Of a stretch of 34,229 nt of DNA, positions 1 to 8,260 are shown piece after piece; the stretch's first letter is position 1, and each line of letters opens with the position of its first letter. The stretch lies in the NCBI GenBank assembly GCA_913058215.1, contig CAJXQE010000032.1, positions 1-34,229 on the forward strand, in the 5' to 3' direction. Below the pieces are notes generated by a model. It saw only the letters and a program-made list of their open reading frames with translations, did no database searches and was not told the origin of the DNA. Made by a program: the position numbers and the translations under genes. The stretch is from an uncultured Verrucomicrobiales bacterium (GTDB lineage: Bacteria > Verrucomicrobiota > Verrucomicrobiia > Verrucomicrobiales > DEV007).

Positions 1-86
1 AAGGTTGGATCGCAGACGGCCTCGGCAACGCCGGTGCAGGTTCTGACATCTTCCATGGTGGAATCAGTCTCAACGTTTCTTTCTAA
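1..86 (+). CDS. C-terminus of an outer-membrane beta-barrel protein (5' partial)
   Basis: The frame is open from base 3 to a TAA at 84-86 and enters the window from upstream. The visible 27 residues end in HGGISLNVSF. The complete protein at 7297-8136 ends in HGGVSLNVSF, so the two are paralogues. A terminal phenylalanine after alternating hydrophobic residues is the classic last strand of an outer-membrane barrel, recognised by the BAM assembly machinery. A strong terminator follows 46 bases later. Nothing can be said about the N-terminus. Confidence 0.8.
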   Translation, partial: GWIADGLGNAGAGSDIFHGGISLNVSF

Positions 87-132
87 GGAAAGACCCGTTT
101 AGACAAACAACTTTAAATCATTTTTGATTTGG

Positions 133-164
133 ATCGCCTCTCCTCACGGAGAGGCGATTTTTTT
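133..164 (+). terminator. Rho-independent terminator of the partial barrel gene
   Basis: A perfect 11-bp stem (133-143 with 148-158) closes a TCAC loop and is followed by a run of seven T (158-164). The T run lies only on the plus-strand side, so it terminates the barrel gene and not the converging minus-strand gene at 190-936. Confidence 0.9.
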
Positions 165-189
165 GTGTCCGACGGAAAAGTTGCAGAGT

Positions 190-936
190 TCAATACCGGT
201 CAAACCAGTTCTGGGTCCAGTGTTGAAGAAAGAACTTTTTCTCCGTGGGAAGAAATGTGTCTTCGCTTTCCCCGATGATGGGTCTCAGTGAGGTCGACAT
301 TTGCAAAGTGACGAGCACGAAGATGAACGCCCAGATCTTCAGATGATTCATTTTAGCGGCTCCTTTTGCTTTCGCAGTGCGGAACATCAGTGTGAGACCG
401 AAGCCAAGGGCGATCAGCCAGAAAGCCAGGGTGAGAAATCCCATGAAACCGTCTGAGTGGGTCGATTGAGAGAAAATCCAGGAAACAGGAGCGAAGCCAA
501 GAAGGAGTAGTCCTGTCAACGTCAGGCAGGAGAGTAAAAGCCCTGCTACTGATTTCAGGGAAACCTCCAGTCCATTAAGGCAGCTGAAAATGTAGAGGCT
601 GGGCAGAGTGATAAGGCCGGAGAGAATCAGTCCTGCAACCACTTTGACAGGTGCTGACCACATTTGGTCGCCTCCTGAAAAAAGCCCCAGTATCAGACCG
701 AATATGGCGAGGCAAAGGATCGCTGTCACGGCGAGTCGTGCGCCAACAGTTTTGAGATTCCCCTTTTCCAGCTCAGCGAGAATGGTGTCGGGTGACTTTA
801 ACAGGCAGTCTATGATCTTTGCGATCGATGGCGGGCCGCTTAGGCTGAGAATCACTTTCGGGGAATCTTCGACAGAAGGGTCCTTTTTATGGGGAAGTTC
901 AGGCGGGGTTTTATCTGCATTGTCTTTTTTACTCAT
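190..936 (-). CDS. Multi-pass inner-membrane protein, first of a tandem pair
   Basis: A 248-residue protein with a hydrophilic, charged N-terminus (about 65 residues) and five probable membrane helices near residues 68-90, 100-121, 129-151, 163-185 and 198-216. It resembles a family of uncharacterised bacterial membrane proteins with a GLFSGG-x-QMW-x-APVK stretch, which I recognise only by general pattern. It shares helix number, a K-x-P plus LNGL pattern in helix 2 and an LRPI-x-G motif after helix 5 with the gene just upstream (958-1659), so the two look like a diverged tandem duplication. The 21-bp gap implies one transcript. Function unknown; no catalytic residues are evident. Confidence 0.75.
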   Translation of the reverse strand: MSKKDNADKTPPELPHKKDPSVEDSPKVILSLSGPPSIAKIIDCLLKSPDTILAELEKGNLKTVGARLAVTAILCLAIFGLILGLFSGGDQMWSAPVKVVAGLILSGLITLPSLYIFSCLNGLEVSLKSVAGLLLSCLTLTGLLLLGFAPVSWIFSQSTHSDGFMGFLTLAFWLIALGFGLTLMFRTAKAKGAAKMNHLKIWAFIFVLVTLQMSTSLRPIIGESEDTFLPTEKKFFLQHWTQNWFDRY

Positions 937-957
937 AGTTTTGTTTTTCTTCAGGGT

Positions 958-1659
958 TTAGAAAATGTGTTTGAGAGCCCACCAGACTGATTCGTAGAAA
1001 TTTCCTTCGAACATGTCCGGTCGGAGGAATTCAATAGTGAGGCCCGGTTGGCCAAAAATCGGGCGAAGGAGGAAACCCATCTGAGCGCCGACGAAGAGGT
1101 TCCCGGCCAGCCATCCGAAAAGAGTGCGTCTGGCTGCAGCCGACGATGATACGGATCGCAAAAGTCCCCAAAGTTGTCTGGTGGCAGTGATCCCTGCAAA
1201 GGAGATCAAGACTATATGGAACAGGATCAGGCTTCGGTGAACCTGACCGGATTGAGGCGAATCGGGCCCGGGAGTGTCGAGCGCCATCCCGAGACTGATC
1301 GGTGAGAGTGACCCAACGATCAGAGAGAAGATCGAAAAAGAAACCAGGAGAGCGGAAAATGTATCTTTGAACCCGAGACCACTCCCGAGCAGGCGTCCGA
1401 GGAGTCCGTTAAGAAGGCTGTTTACCGTGAGTGTCAAAAATACCACGAGAGGCAGTTTCAATCCTACGTAGATCGCCATTTGAGGTCCCTGCCAGGCGCC
1501 GATGCTGGCACCGTAGATTGCGGTTCCTGCGCAAATGGTGAGGATCCAGAGAGCAGGGCGGCGGCAGGCAGGATCAAGAACAAGAGTCGACAACTCACCC
1601 GGGCGACCCGTAGCGAGGATTTTCCAATGTTGGTTGATGGCCTGGAGCCGGAAATTCAT
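958..1659 (-). CDS. Multi-pass inner-membrane protein, second of a tandem pair
   Basis: A 233-residue protein with five predicted helices near residues 36-54, 62-87, 101-127, 143-160 and 179-203. The start is the ATG at 1659-1657; no convincing Shine-Dalgarno site precedes it. Helix 5 ends in FLLRPIFG, matching SLRPIIG in the gene downstream (190-936), and both carry a K-x-P / LNGL pattern in the second hydrophobic block. It is transcribed first of the pair. The C-terminal tail after helix 5 is rich in aromatic residues. No functional assignment is possible from sequence alone; a small transporter subunit or an envelope organiser are both open. Confidence 0.75.
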   Translation of the reverse strand: MNFRLQAINQHWKILATGRPGELSTLVLDPACRRPALWILTICAGTAIYGASIGAWQGPQMAIYVGLKLPLVVFLTLTVNSLLNGLLGRLLGSGLGFKDTFSALLVSFSIFSLIVGSLSPISLGMALDTPGPDSPQSGQVHRSLILFHIVLISFAGITATRQLWGLLRSVSSSAAARRTLFGWLAGNLFVGAQMGFLLRPIFGQPGLTIEFLRPDMFEGNFYESVWWALKHIF

Positions 1660-1892
1660 AAAAGTTGAAGACCCGTTTCTGAGTCGACAACAATCTTTCC
1701 CTGCAATGTGAAAGCAGAAGGAAATGGGCGTGAATTAACCGTGAAAATACGGTGATATCTGTCGTACTAGACTGTTCGGCAATGTCGGCGTTCCCTGATG
1801 ATTGTAAGAAATCCCGGCAAATGATCGACCAAATAGAATGCCATCCAGTCCGGGCATTCTTCAAAGGGGCGGAATCCGAAAGGGAAATAGAA
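1660..1892. other. Intergenic region upstream of the membrane-protein pair
   Basis: This stretch holds the 5' region of the minus-strand pair. The only structure seen is a short inverted repeat, ACCGT-gaaaat-ACGGT, at 1738-1753. No promoter matching sigma-70 consensus is convincing. A plus-strand reading frame is open from a GTG at 1752 into the small candidate gene at 1893-2072. Confidence 0.4.
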
Positions 1893-2072
1893 ATGTCTAC
1901 AGAAATCGAGCCAGCTGAAACCGGTGCGCATATTAACGCAGAGGATTTCGATCGAGTAATTGACGAAAATCCTTCGCTAACTGAGATCCCGTCACTGAAC
2001 TGCAATGTAGAGGACTGTCACCTTGCTACTAACGAATTTGATACTTCACCTCACGATACGGAGGGGAAGTAA
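1893..2072 (+). CDS. Small acidic hypothetical protein (uncertain)
   Basis: A 59-codon frame starts at an ATG preceded by a purine-rich AAAGGGAAATAG stretch, a weak ribosome-binding candidate. The product (MSTEIEPAETG...) is acidic, has three Cys/His-containing positions in its second half, and uses GAA/GAT/ATC codons like its neighbours. The frame can be extended upstream to a GTG at 1752 (106 residues), but that part is less protein-like. It lies alone between two minus-strand genes. Without homologues it could be chance; I keep it as a candidate. Confidence 0.3.
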   Translation: MSTEIEPAETGAHINAEDFDRVIDENPSLTEIPSLNCNVEDCHLATNEFDTSPHDTEGK

Positions 2073-2117
2073 GAGGAAGGATCCTCCGTCCGGGGATGGA
2101 AAGAGGGAACTTTCGAA

Positions 2118-2837
2118 TTATTTCGTGCGGATATCTGCGCTTCCACGTCCCTTCAATTTACTATCGAAGGCCGATTCGACGCCTAGAGAAAGGATTTTAT
2201 CGGTGTGCCCCTCGAATTTGGCAGGCATTGATTTCGAGAATATGACCTTACCGCTGGCATTCTTTATTTGTAGCGCATAGCCACAGTATTCGCTTCCCCA
2301 GTAGGCTGGCGGACGATTGTCGAAGAGGTAGTTAAAGGCCTTTCCTTTCCATTGGGAGGTTTCTCCCTCGGCGGCGTTCACTGTGAAATTTGATTTCTGC
2401 ATGATGCAGAATTTTTTCCGATCCTCGCAGTCTTCGCCGAGAACAGCCAGTGTCGCACTCGCATTTTCCAGATTGTATCCGATTTCCTCGTTCGTAACCT
2501 TAATGGTGAATTCAAATGAACCTTTCCGGTCATCGAAGCCATCGCTCTTGTCATTCCGGTCGGATTTTCCAGTGGCGATATCAATATCCAGTTTCGGAAT
2601 CTTGTTCTTTTGTTCGTTCTTCTTCCATTCTTTGAAGAATTCCTGATCGGCGGCTGAGAATTTCTCCTGAGGTAGCGTGTATTGCTTGGTTCCTCTCTTG
2701 ATTACTACGGAGCCATCGCGAATCGCTACGACTTCCGCTTCAATCTTACGACCGTCGGTTGCGGTGAATTCCCGGGCGGTAAGACTCTGGATTGTGAAAA
2801 GAACGAAGATGGCCGTGGGTAAAAGGTGGTTTTTCAT
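2118..2837 (-). CDS. Secreted SHD1-domain protein
   Basis: The frame extends upstream to 3110, but the ATG at 2837-2835 gives a clear signal peptide (MKNHLLPTAIFVLFTIQSLTA, cleaved before RE), so I start there; the longer version would overlap serA. The 239-residue product begins with an SHD1-like module at about residues 22-72: REFTATDGRKIEAEVVAI, then VVIKRG, then LPQEKFSAADQEFFKEW. This SLA1-homology module is widespread in secreted proteins of Planctomycetes and Verrucomicrobia. The rest (residues 95-239) looks like a beta-rich domain with a possible disulphide pair in GEDCEDRKKFC. It probably acts in the periplasm or at the surface; its ligand is unknown. Confidence 0.8.
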   Translation of the reverse strand: MKNHLLPTAIFVLFTIQSLTAREFTATDGRKIEAEVVAIRDGSVVIKRGTKQYTLPQEKFSAADQEFFKEWKKNEQKNKIPKLDIDIATGKSDRNDKSDGFDDRKGSFEFTIKVTNEEIGYNLENASATLAVLGEDCEDRKKFCIMQKSNFTVNAAEGETSQWKGKAFNYLFDNRPPAYWGSEYCGYALQIKNASGKVIFSKSMPAKFEGHTDKILSLGVESAFDSKLKGRGSADIRTK

Positions 2838-3048
2838 AAGGATACGAGCAGTTTGTATGCCTTTAGGAAACTCGATGTTTCCGGTTTCCGCTATTCCAAA
2901 AGTGTAATATTTTTGTAACGCTGACGCATACCGCCGGGCGACATGCCGGGTGGGAGGTTTTGAAAAAGGTGATGACCAGGTATCAGAATCAATGTCCAAG
3001 CCGGACTTTGCCTCTGATCTGATGGAGCGAGATATGGGAGATCTTTGA

Positions 3049-4677
3049 TTAAAGAACGACCGCCTTCGCTTTTTGAACTCCCTGGATCGCATTGATTTTT
3101 TCAAGGGCATCTCCAGTGATTTCGGAATCCACGTTGATTACACTCAAGGCATTGCCGCCAGCTTCGTTCCTACTCAGGGACATGCTGGCGATATTGATTC
3201 CGTTTTCTCCCAGTATTTGGCCAATGGCGCCAACCACTCCCGGCTCATCGGTGTTTTCGAAAATCAGGAGGTTACCGGAAGGGGACGCTTCCAAATTTCG
3301 GTCATCGATTTTGACAAGGCGGGGCTGATTTCCGAAAAATGTTCCAGCAACGGTGGTGGATTCCTTTTCGTTTCCAACGGTGACCTCAATCAAATCTGTG
3401 AATTCCGATGTATCTGCCGGCCGCGATTCTGTTACGCGAATTCCGCGATCTTCGGCAAGGGCGGGAGCATTCAGGTAATTGGCGGAACCGGAGGCCGCAC
3501 CCACTTCGAGGAAACCCTTGAGAGCTGAACGGCTTACAAGTGTTGTGTCGATATCACCCACTTTTCCCCGATAATCGATACGGAACAGATCGGGCTGATT
3601 TGGAGCCAGCTGCGAAGCAAGTTTTCCGAGGACTTCGGAAAGCTCGAGGTAAGGACCAATCTGGGAAAGCGTGTCCTCGCTCAAATTCGGCATATTAACC
3701 GCGTTGATGACAGTTCCATTCTGGAGGCGGTCACGGATTGCTTCGGCAATTTGAATTCCGACATTTTCCTGGGCTTCCTCCGTGGAAGCTCCGAGGTGTG
3801 GAGTAAAGACCATCTCTTCCCGGCTGAGCAGTTCGTAATCTGCTGATGGAGGTTCGTCTTCGAAAACATCGAGGGCGGCTCCGGCGACTTTGCCTTCTTT
3901 GATTCCCGCGAGAAGAGCAGCTTCATCAATCAGCCCACCACGGGCACAGTTAACGATCCGAACGCCGGCTTTCATTTTTGCAATCCGATCGGCATTGATC
4001 AGGTGCGTGGTTTCAGGCGTCTTCGGCATGTGCAGGGTAATGAAATCAGCCTGAACGACGGCTTCATCGACCGTTTCGCAAAGTTCGACACGCATCGCCT
4101 TGGCTTTGCTGGCTGCAAGATAAGGATCGTAGGCGACGACTCGCATTCCGAATCCCATGGCCCGGCGTGCAAACTCTCCACCAATTCGGCCCATTCCAAG
4201 AATGGCGAGGGTCTTGTTGTAAAGTTCGACCCCTTTGTAGGCTTTCCGGCCTTCCTTGAAGCGTCCGTCAACGACGGACTGATGCCCCTGAGGAATGTGA
4301 CGTGCGAGCGACATCATCAGGGTAAAGGCGTGTTCTGCAGTGGAAATTGTGTTTCCTGTTGGTGTGTTCATCACCACAACACCATTCTTTGTCGCCACAG
4401 GAATATCGATGTTGTCGACACCAACGCCGGCTCTACCAATTGCCTTCAAAGTTCCCGCCCCAGCTTCGATGACCGAAGCTCGGGCTTTGGCGCCAGACCG
4501 AACGATGAGCCCTGAATAGTCTGAAATGAGGCTGGCAAGAAGCTTTTCCTGCTCATCTTTGTCCTCCATTCCACCGATTTCCGGGCGGAAATCTACTTCG
4601 ATGCCTTCGGCCTGGGATAAAATTTCAATCCCGCGGTCGGAAATAGGATCAGCGACAAGAACTTTTCGGATTGCCAT
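3049..4677 (-). CDS. serA: D-3-phosphoglycerate dehydrogenase (long, ACT-containing form)
   Basis: SerA oxidises 3-phosphoglycerate to 3-phosphohydroxypyruvate with NAD+, the first committed step of serine synthesis in the cytosol. The 542 residues fit the long form. The NAD-binding motif GMGRIGGEF is at 161-169. The catalytic trio is visible: Arg246 in NCARGG, Glu275 in FEDEP and His294 in TPHLGAS. An intervening allosteric-substrate-binding-type domain (about 330-465) precedes a C-terminal ACT domain at about 470-542 (DEPGVVGAIGQILGENGINI), which in related enzymes binds serine for feedback inhibition. It is transcribed alone; the SHD1 gene lies 211 bp downstream. Confidence 0.97.
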   Translation of the reverse strand: MAIRKVLVADPISDRGIEILSQAEGIEVDFRPEIGGMEDKDEQEKLLASLISDYSGLIVRSGAKARASVIEAGAGTLKAIGRAGVGVDNIDIPVATKNGVVVMNTPTGNTISTAEHAFTLMMSLARHIPQGHQSVVDGRFKEGRKAYKGVELYNKTLAILGMGRIGGEFARRAMGFGMRVVAYDPYLAASKAKAMRVELCETVDEAVVQADFITLHMPKTPETTHLINADRIAKMKAGVRIVNCARGGLIDEAALLAGIKEGKVAGAALDVFEDEPPSADYELLSREEMVFTPHLGASTEEAQENVGIQIAEAIRDRLQNGTVINAVNMPNLSEDTLSQIGPYLELSEVLGKLASQLAPNQPDLFRIDYRGKVGDIDTTLVSRSALKGFLEVGAASGSANYLNAPALAEDRGIRVTESRPADTSEFTDLIEVTVGNEKESTTVAGTFFGNQPRLVKIDDRNLEASPSGNLLIFENTDEPGVVGAIGQILGENGINIASMSLSRNEAGGNALSVINVDSEITGDALEKINAIQGVQKAKAVVL

Positions 4678-5005
4678 AATTTGTTTGGTCGTGTTTTTGA
4701 AACGGCGTGAAGGTAGGGGCAGTCAGCCGCTTCGCAAGGCGGAACTCACTGCCTTTGGCGATTTGCAAATAAGGCTCGAAAATTCACTTCACTAACCAAA
4801 TTTCAGGAGGATTTTATATACTTCACGCTAAGAACCTTGTATCAATGATTGCAAATATCAGCTGCAACACTTCGATTTTCATTGGCCAATTTCCCTCAAT
4901 CGAGAAATACAAAGGCTTGTTTATTATGAATATTGTGGAAATAGTTGCACTTAAGGAGAATCAAGACGATCCTATTCCGAGATTTCAAGAACCGTTTTAT
5001 ACACC
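4678..5005. other. Divergent promoter region between serA and the secreted propeller gene
   Basis: The 328-bp gap separates two divergently transcribed genes and must carry both promoters. The half near 5005 is AT-rich. A perfect palindrome ATTGGCCAAT lies at 4881-4890. No -35/-10 pair with good spacing could be assigned. A 54-codon open frame (4845-5009) runs through it and is listed separately. Confidence 0.5.
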
Positions 5006-5009
5006 ATGA
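4845..5009 (+). CDS. Possible 54-residue leader or upstream small ORF
   Basis: An ATG at 4845 opens 54 codons that end in a TGA overlapping the start codon of the next gene in the ATGA arrangement (TGA at 5007-5009, ATG at 5006-5008). Such overlaps are typical of translational coupling. There is no clear Shine-Dalgarno site, and the stretch also has to contain a promoter, so a chance frame is quite possible. An internal ATG at 4926 would give a 27-residue version. Confidence 0.2.
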   Translation: MIANISCNTSIFIGQFPSIEKYKGLFIMNIVEIVALKENQDDPIPRFQEPFYTP

Positions 5010-7213
5010 TGATTTTTTCCAGCCGGAGAACCTATGTTTTTCTGGCGAGCTTGCTCACCGCCTCACTTTTTCTTCAAACCGCTGTAGCGGAAAGACTTAT
5101 TTCGACCAGTGATGAGTCGTCACGAAGAGTGAAAAGAAAAGGTGGAGGTGATTCACCTCCTACTCAAGTCGCCGATCTGGATACAGAGACCCGGGAGTCT
5201 TCCAACCTGCAGTATTTCACAAAACGCAGGATCGGGAGTTTTACGGACATGGCTAGAAATTCTGCAGGAACTCTTTATGCAGTTCAGGATTCCGGTGAAA
5301 TCGTCACCTTGAATGAAGCCGACGGAATTGCGACAAAAGTTGTGCAGGTATTCGATCCTGCGAGCGGCCCGTTTGGTGTCAAAGTTCCGGCGATTGAATT
5401 TGTGGGGGAAACCTTGTATGCGATCATTAAGCGTCAACCTATGTATCTGGATGGTCCTCCCGAGTTGTTGAGTGGATATTTCCTCGTTTCCGTTGACCTC
5501 TCGACCGGGGAAGTCACAGACCATGCCGTCGAACTCGGTGGCCGGAACAGTGGAGATGGGCATGGACTGGCTTACGATGCCGTTCTGAATCGATTGGTTT
5601 ATTTCTATACAGAAGGTGGCGGTTCATTCAGTTCGCCTTTCGTTGAGCTGATCGATGTCGTTGGAGAGACGAAAGAAAGTGTTCCCTTCGAAAATACGGG
5701 TGAGGTCCCCGGAGGGTTTACCGGGGTGGTAAGTCTGGGAAACAGTGAGTTTCTCGTTTTCGACAAAAAATCCACTTATGATTTCTATTCCGTTGCCATC
5801 TACAACAACAACGCTGCTGATGACGGGGCGCAGCCAATAGCTCCCCCGACTTCTACCTATCAATTCAGTTCTTCGAGGCTGACCAACAATTCTACAGGGA
5901 ATATTCGAGGATTGGCGCTGACTGCAGACGAGAACAATGTCGTTGCTTTGAATTACGGTCACATCGAAGAATTCACTAAATCCGCTATTGCCAGTTCAAA
6001 TGAGCCGATAGCGACTTCGATCGGAGGGTTTCCTGCAGGGTTCAGCGGTCTCGCCACCAGTCCAGTGACGGGTGATATTTTTGCTCTAACATTCCTTGGT
6101 GATGAAGGGTTGAGAAGACCTATATTCACGCCTCTATTCGGACCAGAGGAAGGCCCCGGAATCGGTCTGTATAAAATCGACCGTAGCGGTCCTGAAGCCA
6201 ATGAAGTAACGGAACTCGATGTGGAGTTTTCCATTGGTGAAGATAGCGACTACGGTTATCCCGAATCGATTGCTTTTGATGAAAAGGGAAAACTCTACGG
6301 GTTTTCGCGAGGTGATGGTCAGTTTCTCGTGGAAATTGATTTGGCAAATGGCGAGGTAAAGAACCCTGTCTCGATTGACCTTCCTATGGGATACAATCAT
6401 CACATCGAATACAATCCGGAGGATGGTTGCTTCTACGTTCTATTCTACAATGAGGAACTCGGTATTGATGATTCCGGCGATTATGGAATACATTTTGCAA
6501 AAGTGACCCGTGGTGGAGCCGTCACGATGATTCCAGTCAATGGGGATTTTATGCAGATGAATCCTAATTCGTTCGTATTTGTCGGTCAGGGAACCTTTCA
6601 TTTCACGCAAGAGAATCTCTACGACATCGGGAATATTCTCAACTCTATCGACACAAATGGTACCCTTACTTTGCTTGAGGAACCGGTTGTAACCGCAAGG
6701 GGTAAAGCAGATGCTTCTGCACTTCCGATTCAAGGGCTTTCCCAGGCCGGCATACTTGCCAAAGCGGATGTAGCGGTAGGCGAAACGAGATCCCGGCTTC
6801 GTGGTAACAATGTTTACAGCCGCTCGGGATCTGGACAGCGGGTGAGTTTCTCCAAGCGTGTGAGGCGTCTCAAAGTGGATTTCTTTGCTACGGTTGAAAA
6901 TGATGGTGCTTACCCGGGAGTTATCTCTTTGAAGGGGACAAGAGCGAGGGGGCGGGATACTATCAGATACACCTTGAATGGACGTAATGTAACTGCGGCG
7001 ATTTTCAGAGGGTTGAGCCTTACCATGGGAAGCGGTGATAAAGCGAAAGTGAAGGCTTCCCTTTCAAGCCGCAGCAAGAGCAAACGCTGGGTATCAACCA
7101 ATCGTGTTTCGGCAAGTTACGGGAGATCTGCAGATACGGGAGTCATTAAATCCACGCTTATCCTGCCAGTGACGAAGAAATCCGGTTCCCGGAAGCCAAC
7201 ATCCCTCTTTTAG
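5006..7213 (+). CDS. Large secreted beta-propeller-like protein
   Basis: The 735-residue product has a clear signal peptide (MMIFSSRRTYVFLASLLTASLFLQTAVA, cleavage after residue 28). ATG codons at 5006 and 5009 are both usable. Residues 70-565 contain irregular repeats of the type GLAYDAVLNRLVYFY, GLATSPVTGDIFALTF and SIAFDEKGKLYGFSRGDG. Each is about 40-70 residues long, as in WD40/NHL-type propellers of six or seven blades. Residues 595-720 form a separate basic module (RGNNVYSRSG, then VENDGAYPGVISLKG, then VRYTLNGRNVTA-like). I associate this pattern with C-terminal modules of verrucomicrobial surface proteins, without a family name. It probably acts extracellularly or in the periplasm. 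Function unknown. Confidence 0.8.
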   Translation: MMIFSSRRTYVFLASLLTASLFLQTAVAERLISTSDESSRRVKRKGGGDSPPTQVADLDTETRESSNLQYFTKRRIGSFTDMARNSAGTLYAVQDSGEIVTLNEADGIATKVVQVFDPASGPFGVKVPAIEFVGETLYAIIKRQPMYLDGPPELLSGYFLVSVDLSTGEVTDHAVELGGRNSGDGHGLAYDAVLNRLVYFYTEGGGSFSSPFVELIDVVGETKESVPFENTGEVPGGFTGVVSLGNSEFLVFDKKSTYDFYSVAIYNNNAADDGAQPIAPPTSTYQFSSSRLTNNSTGNIRGLALTADENNVVALNYGHIEEFTKSAIASSNEPIATSIGGFPAGFSGLATSPVTGDIFALTFLGDEGLRRPIFTPLFGPEEGPGIGLYKIDRSGPEANEVTELDVEFSIGEDSDYGYPESIAFDEKGKLYGFSRGDGQFLVEIDLANGEVKNPVSIDLPMGYNHHIEYNPEDGCFYVLFYNEELGIDDSGDYGIHFAKVTRGGAVTMIPVNGDFMQMNPNSFVFVGQGTFHFTQENLYDIGNILNSIDTNGTLTLLEEPVVTARGKADASALPIQGLSQAGILAKADVAVGETRSRLRGNNVYSRSGSGQRVSFSKRVRRLKVDFFATVENDGAYPGVISLKGTRARGRDTIRYTLNGRNVTAAIFRGLSLTMGSGDKAKVKASLSSRSKSKRWVSTNRVSASYGRSADTGVIKSTLILPVTKKSGSRKPTSLF

Positions 7214-7241
7214 CAGACTAAAGAATTGTAATTTCCTTCGC

Positions 7242-7255
7242 GAAATTCGAATTTC
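7242..7255. promoter_or_regulatory. Palindrome upstream of the barrel gene
   Basis: A perfect 14-bp palindrome, GAAATTCGAATTTC, lies 41 bp before the start codon at 7297. It is followed by an AT-rich TATAAA stretch at 7265-7270 that could serve as a -10 element. A dimeric regulator site overlapping the -35 region is one reading; chance in AT-rich DNA is another. Confidence 0.3.
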
Positions 7256-7296
7256 CCGTTAATTTATAAAAAATATCTCCGATTTAGACTTTAGAT

Positions 7297-8136
7297 ATGA
7301 AATTATTAATCACTACTTTGCTCGCTGTTGCGTCCGCTGTTTCACTTAACGCAGGTGATTACTACAGCGGTGGAAAAGCTCCGATTCAAGCCAAAGCTCC
7401 GATTCATGCTAAAGCCCCTATTGTCGAGGACTGTATTGATTACGGGGCAAATATTAGTGCGGGTTACAAGACGGATTACATTTTACACGGACTTCGAGTG
7501 AATGGTGATTCTGTCTGGACTGATGTAAATTATCAATTCGACAGTTTTCTGCCAATCACTTTTGGTGTCTCACACGTCAGTGGAATTCGGAATACGTTTC
7601 CTTACGGGGGAATTGGTCCAATTGATGAGACTGATCTCTACCTGCGGGCAGCAGTTGGGGAGTTTGCCGGATTTGCAGTAGCCTTGAGTTATACTCATCG
7701 CTTCCTGAATTTCTCTAATGCTCAAGCGATGAACGGGAGTTACGGAGATGTGGGAGTCGATGTTCGTAAGAGTTTGGGATTCGTCGATTTCGTAGCGGGC
7801 TCCACGCTTGGGATTAACTCACGCAACAGTTTCTTCAACGCTGGTGGAGGTGACGGATGGGTTCATCGGGCCGGTTTGGAAAAAGAAATTTCTCTTTGCG
7901 AACAAGCCACACTTATTATGAGCGGTGGAGTGGGATATCATGACGGTTACTTTTTTAATGTAGCCGGGACAGATGACTGGAGTCACTACTACCTGAACGC
8001 ATCCATTCCCTTTGAGTTGAACTGTCGCACAACGATTACTCCTTATATAGGATATCAAGGAGTTCAGCAGTGGGGTGTTTTCTTTCCTCAAGGTGATCTC
8101 CTTCACGGTGGTGTCAGCTTGAATGTGAGCTTCTGA
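7297..8136 (+). CDS. Outer-membrane beta-barrel protein (TorF-like)
   Basis: The 279-residue product has a signal peptide (MKLLITTLLAVASAVSLNA) and then three copies of a KAPI-x-AKAPI-type repeat (residues 28-42). The remainder alternates hydrophobic and polar residues in strand-turn-strand fashion and ends in phenylalanine, as barrels do. The first strand, NISAGYKTDYILHGLRVNGDSVW, resembles the opening of the TorF family of putative porins (DYxxRGxS type), with H in place of R. The end of a paralogue lies at 1-86, so the organism keeps at least two copies about 7 kb apart with unrelated genes between. A porin role is inferred; substrate unknown. Confidence 0.75.
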   Translation: MKLLITTLLAVASAVSLNAGDYYSGGKAPIQAKAPIHAKAPIVEDCIDYGANISAGYKTDYILHGLRVNGDSVWTDVNYQFDSFLPITFGVSHVSGIRNTFPYGGIGPIDETDLYLRAAVGEFAGFAVALSYTHRFLNFSNAQAMNGSYGDVGVDVRKSLGFVDFVAGSTLGINSRNSFFNAGGGDGWVHRAGLEKEISLCEQATLIMSGGVGYHDGYFFNVAGTDDWSHYYLNASIPFELNCRTTITPYIGYQGVQQWGVFFPQGDLLHGGVSLNVSF

Positions 8137-8228
8137 GCTTAGAAGCATCCAATTCCGCTTCAGTTTTCCCGGGAATTCCTCAGAGAACTCCGAAATCGAG
8201 AAGCAAGTGCGCACTCTTTAGTCTTGTG

Positions 8229-8249
8229 CAAATCATTGAAAATGATTTG
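8229..8249. promoter_or_regulatory. Perfect 9-3-9 inverted repeat before the BASS transporter
   Basis: CAAATCATT and AATGATTTG form a perfect 9-bp dyad around GAA, ending 11 bp before the start codon at 8261. It recalls a Fur-type AAT-n-ATT dyad, but it does not match that consensus closely. It could be a DNA operator or an RNA hairpin that hides the translation start. Confidence 0.5.
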
Positions 8250-8260
8250 TATGGCGGCTC

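Noticed and set aside
2838-3110. N-terminal extension of the SHD1 protein and of overlap with serA.
   Set aside because: The internal ATG at 2837 gives a proper signal peptide; the extension has no such feature and would overlap serA.
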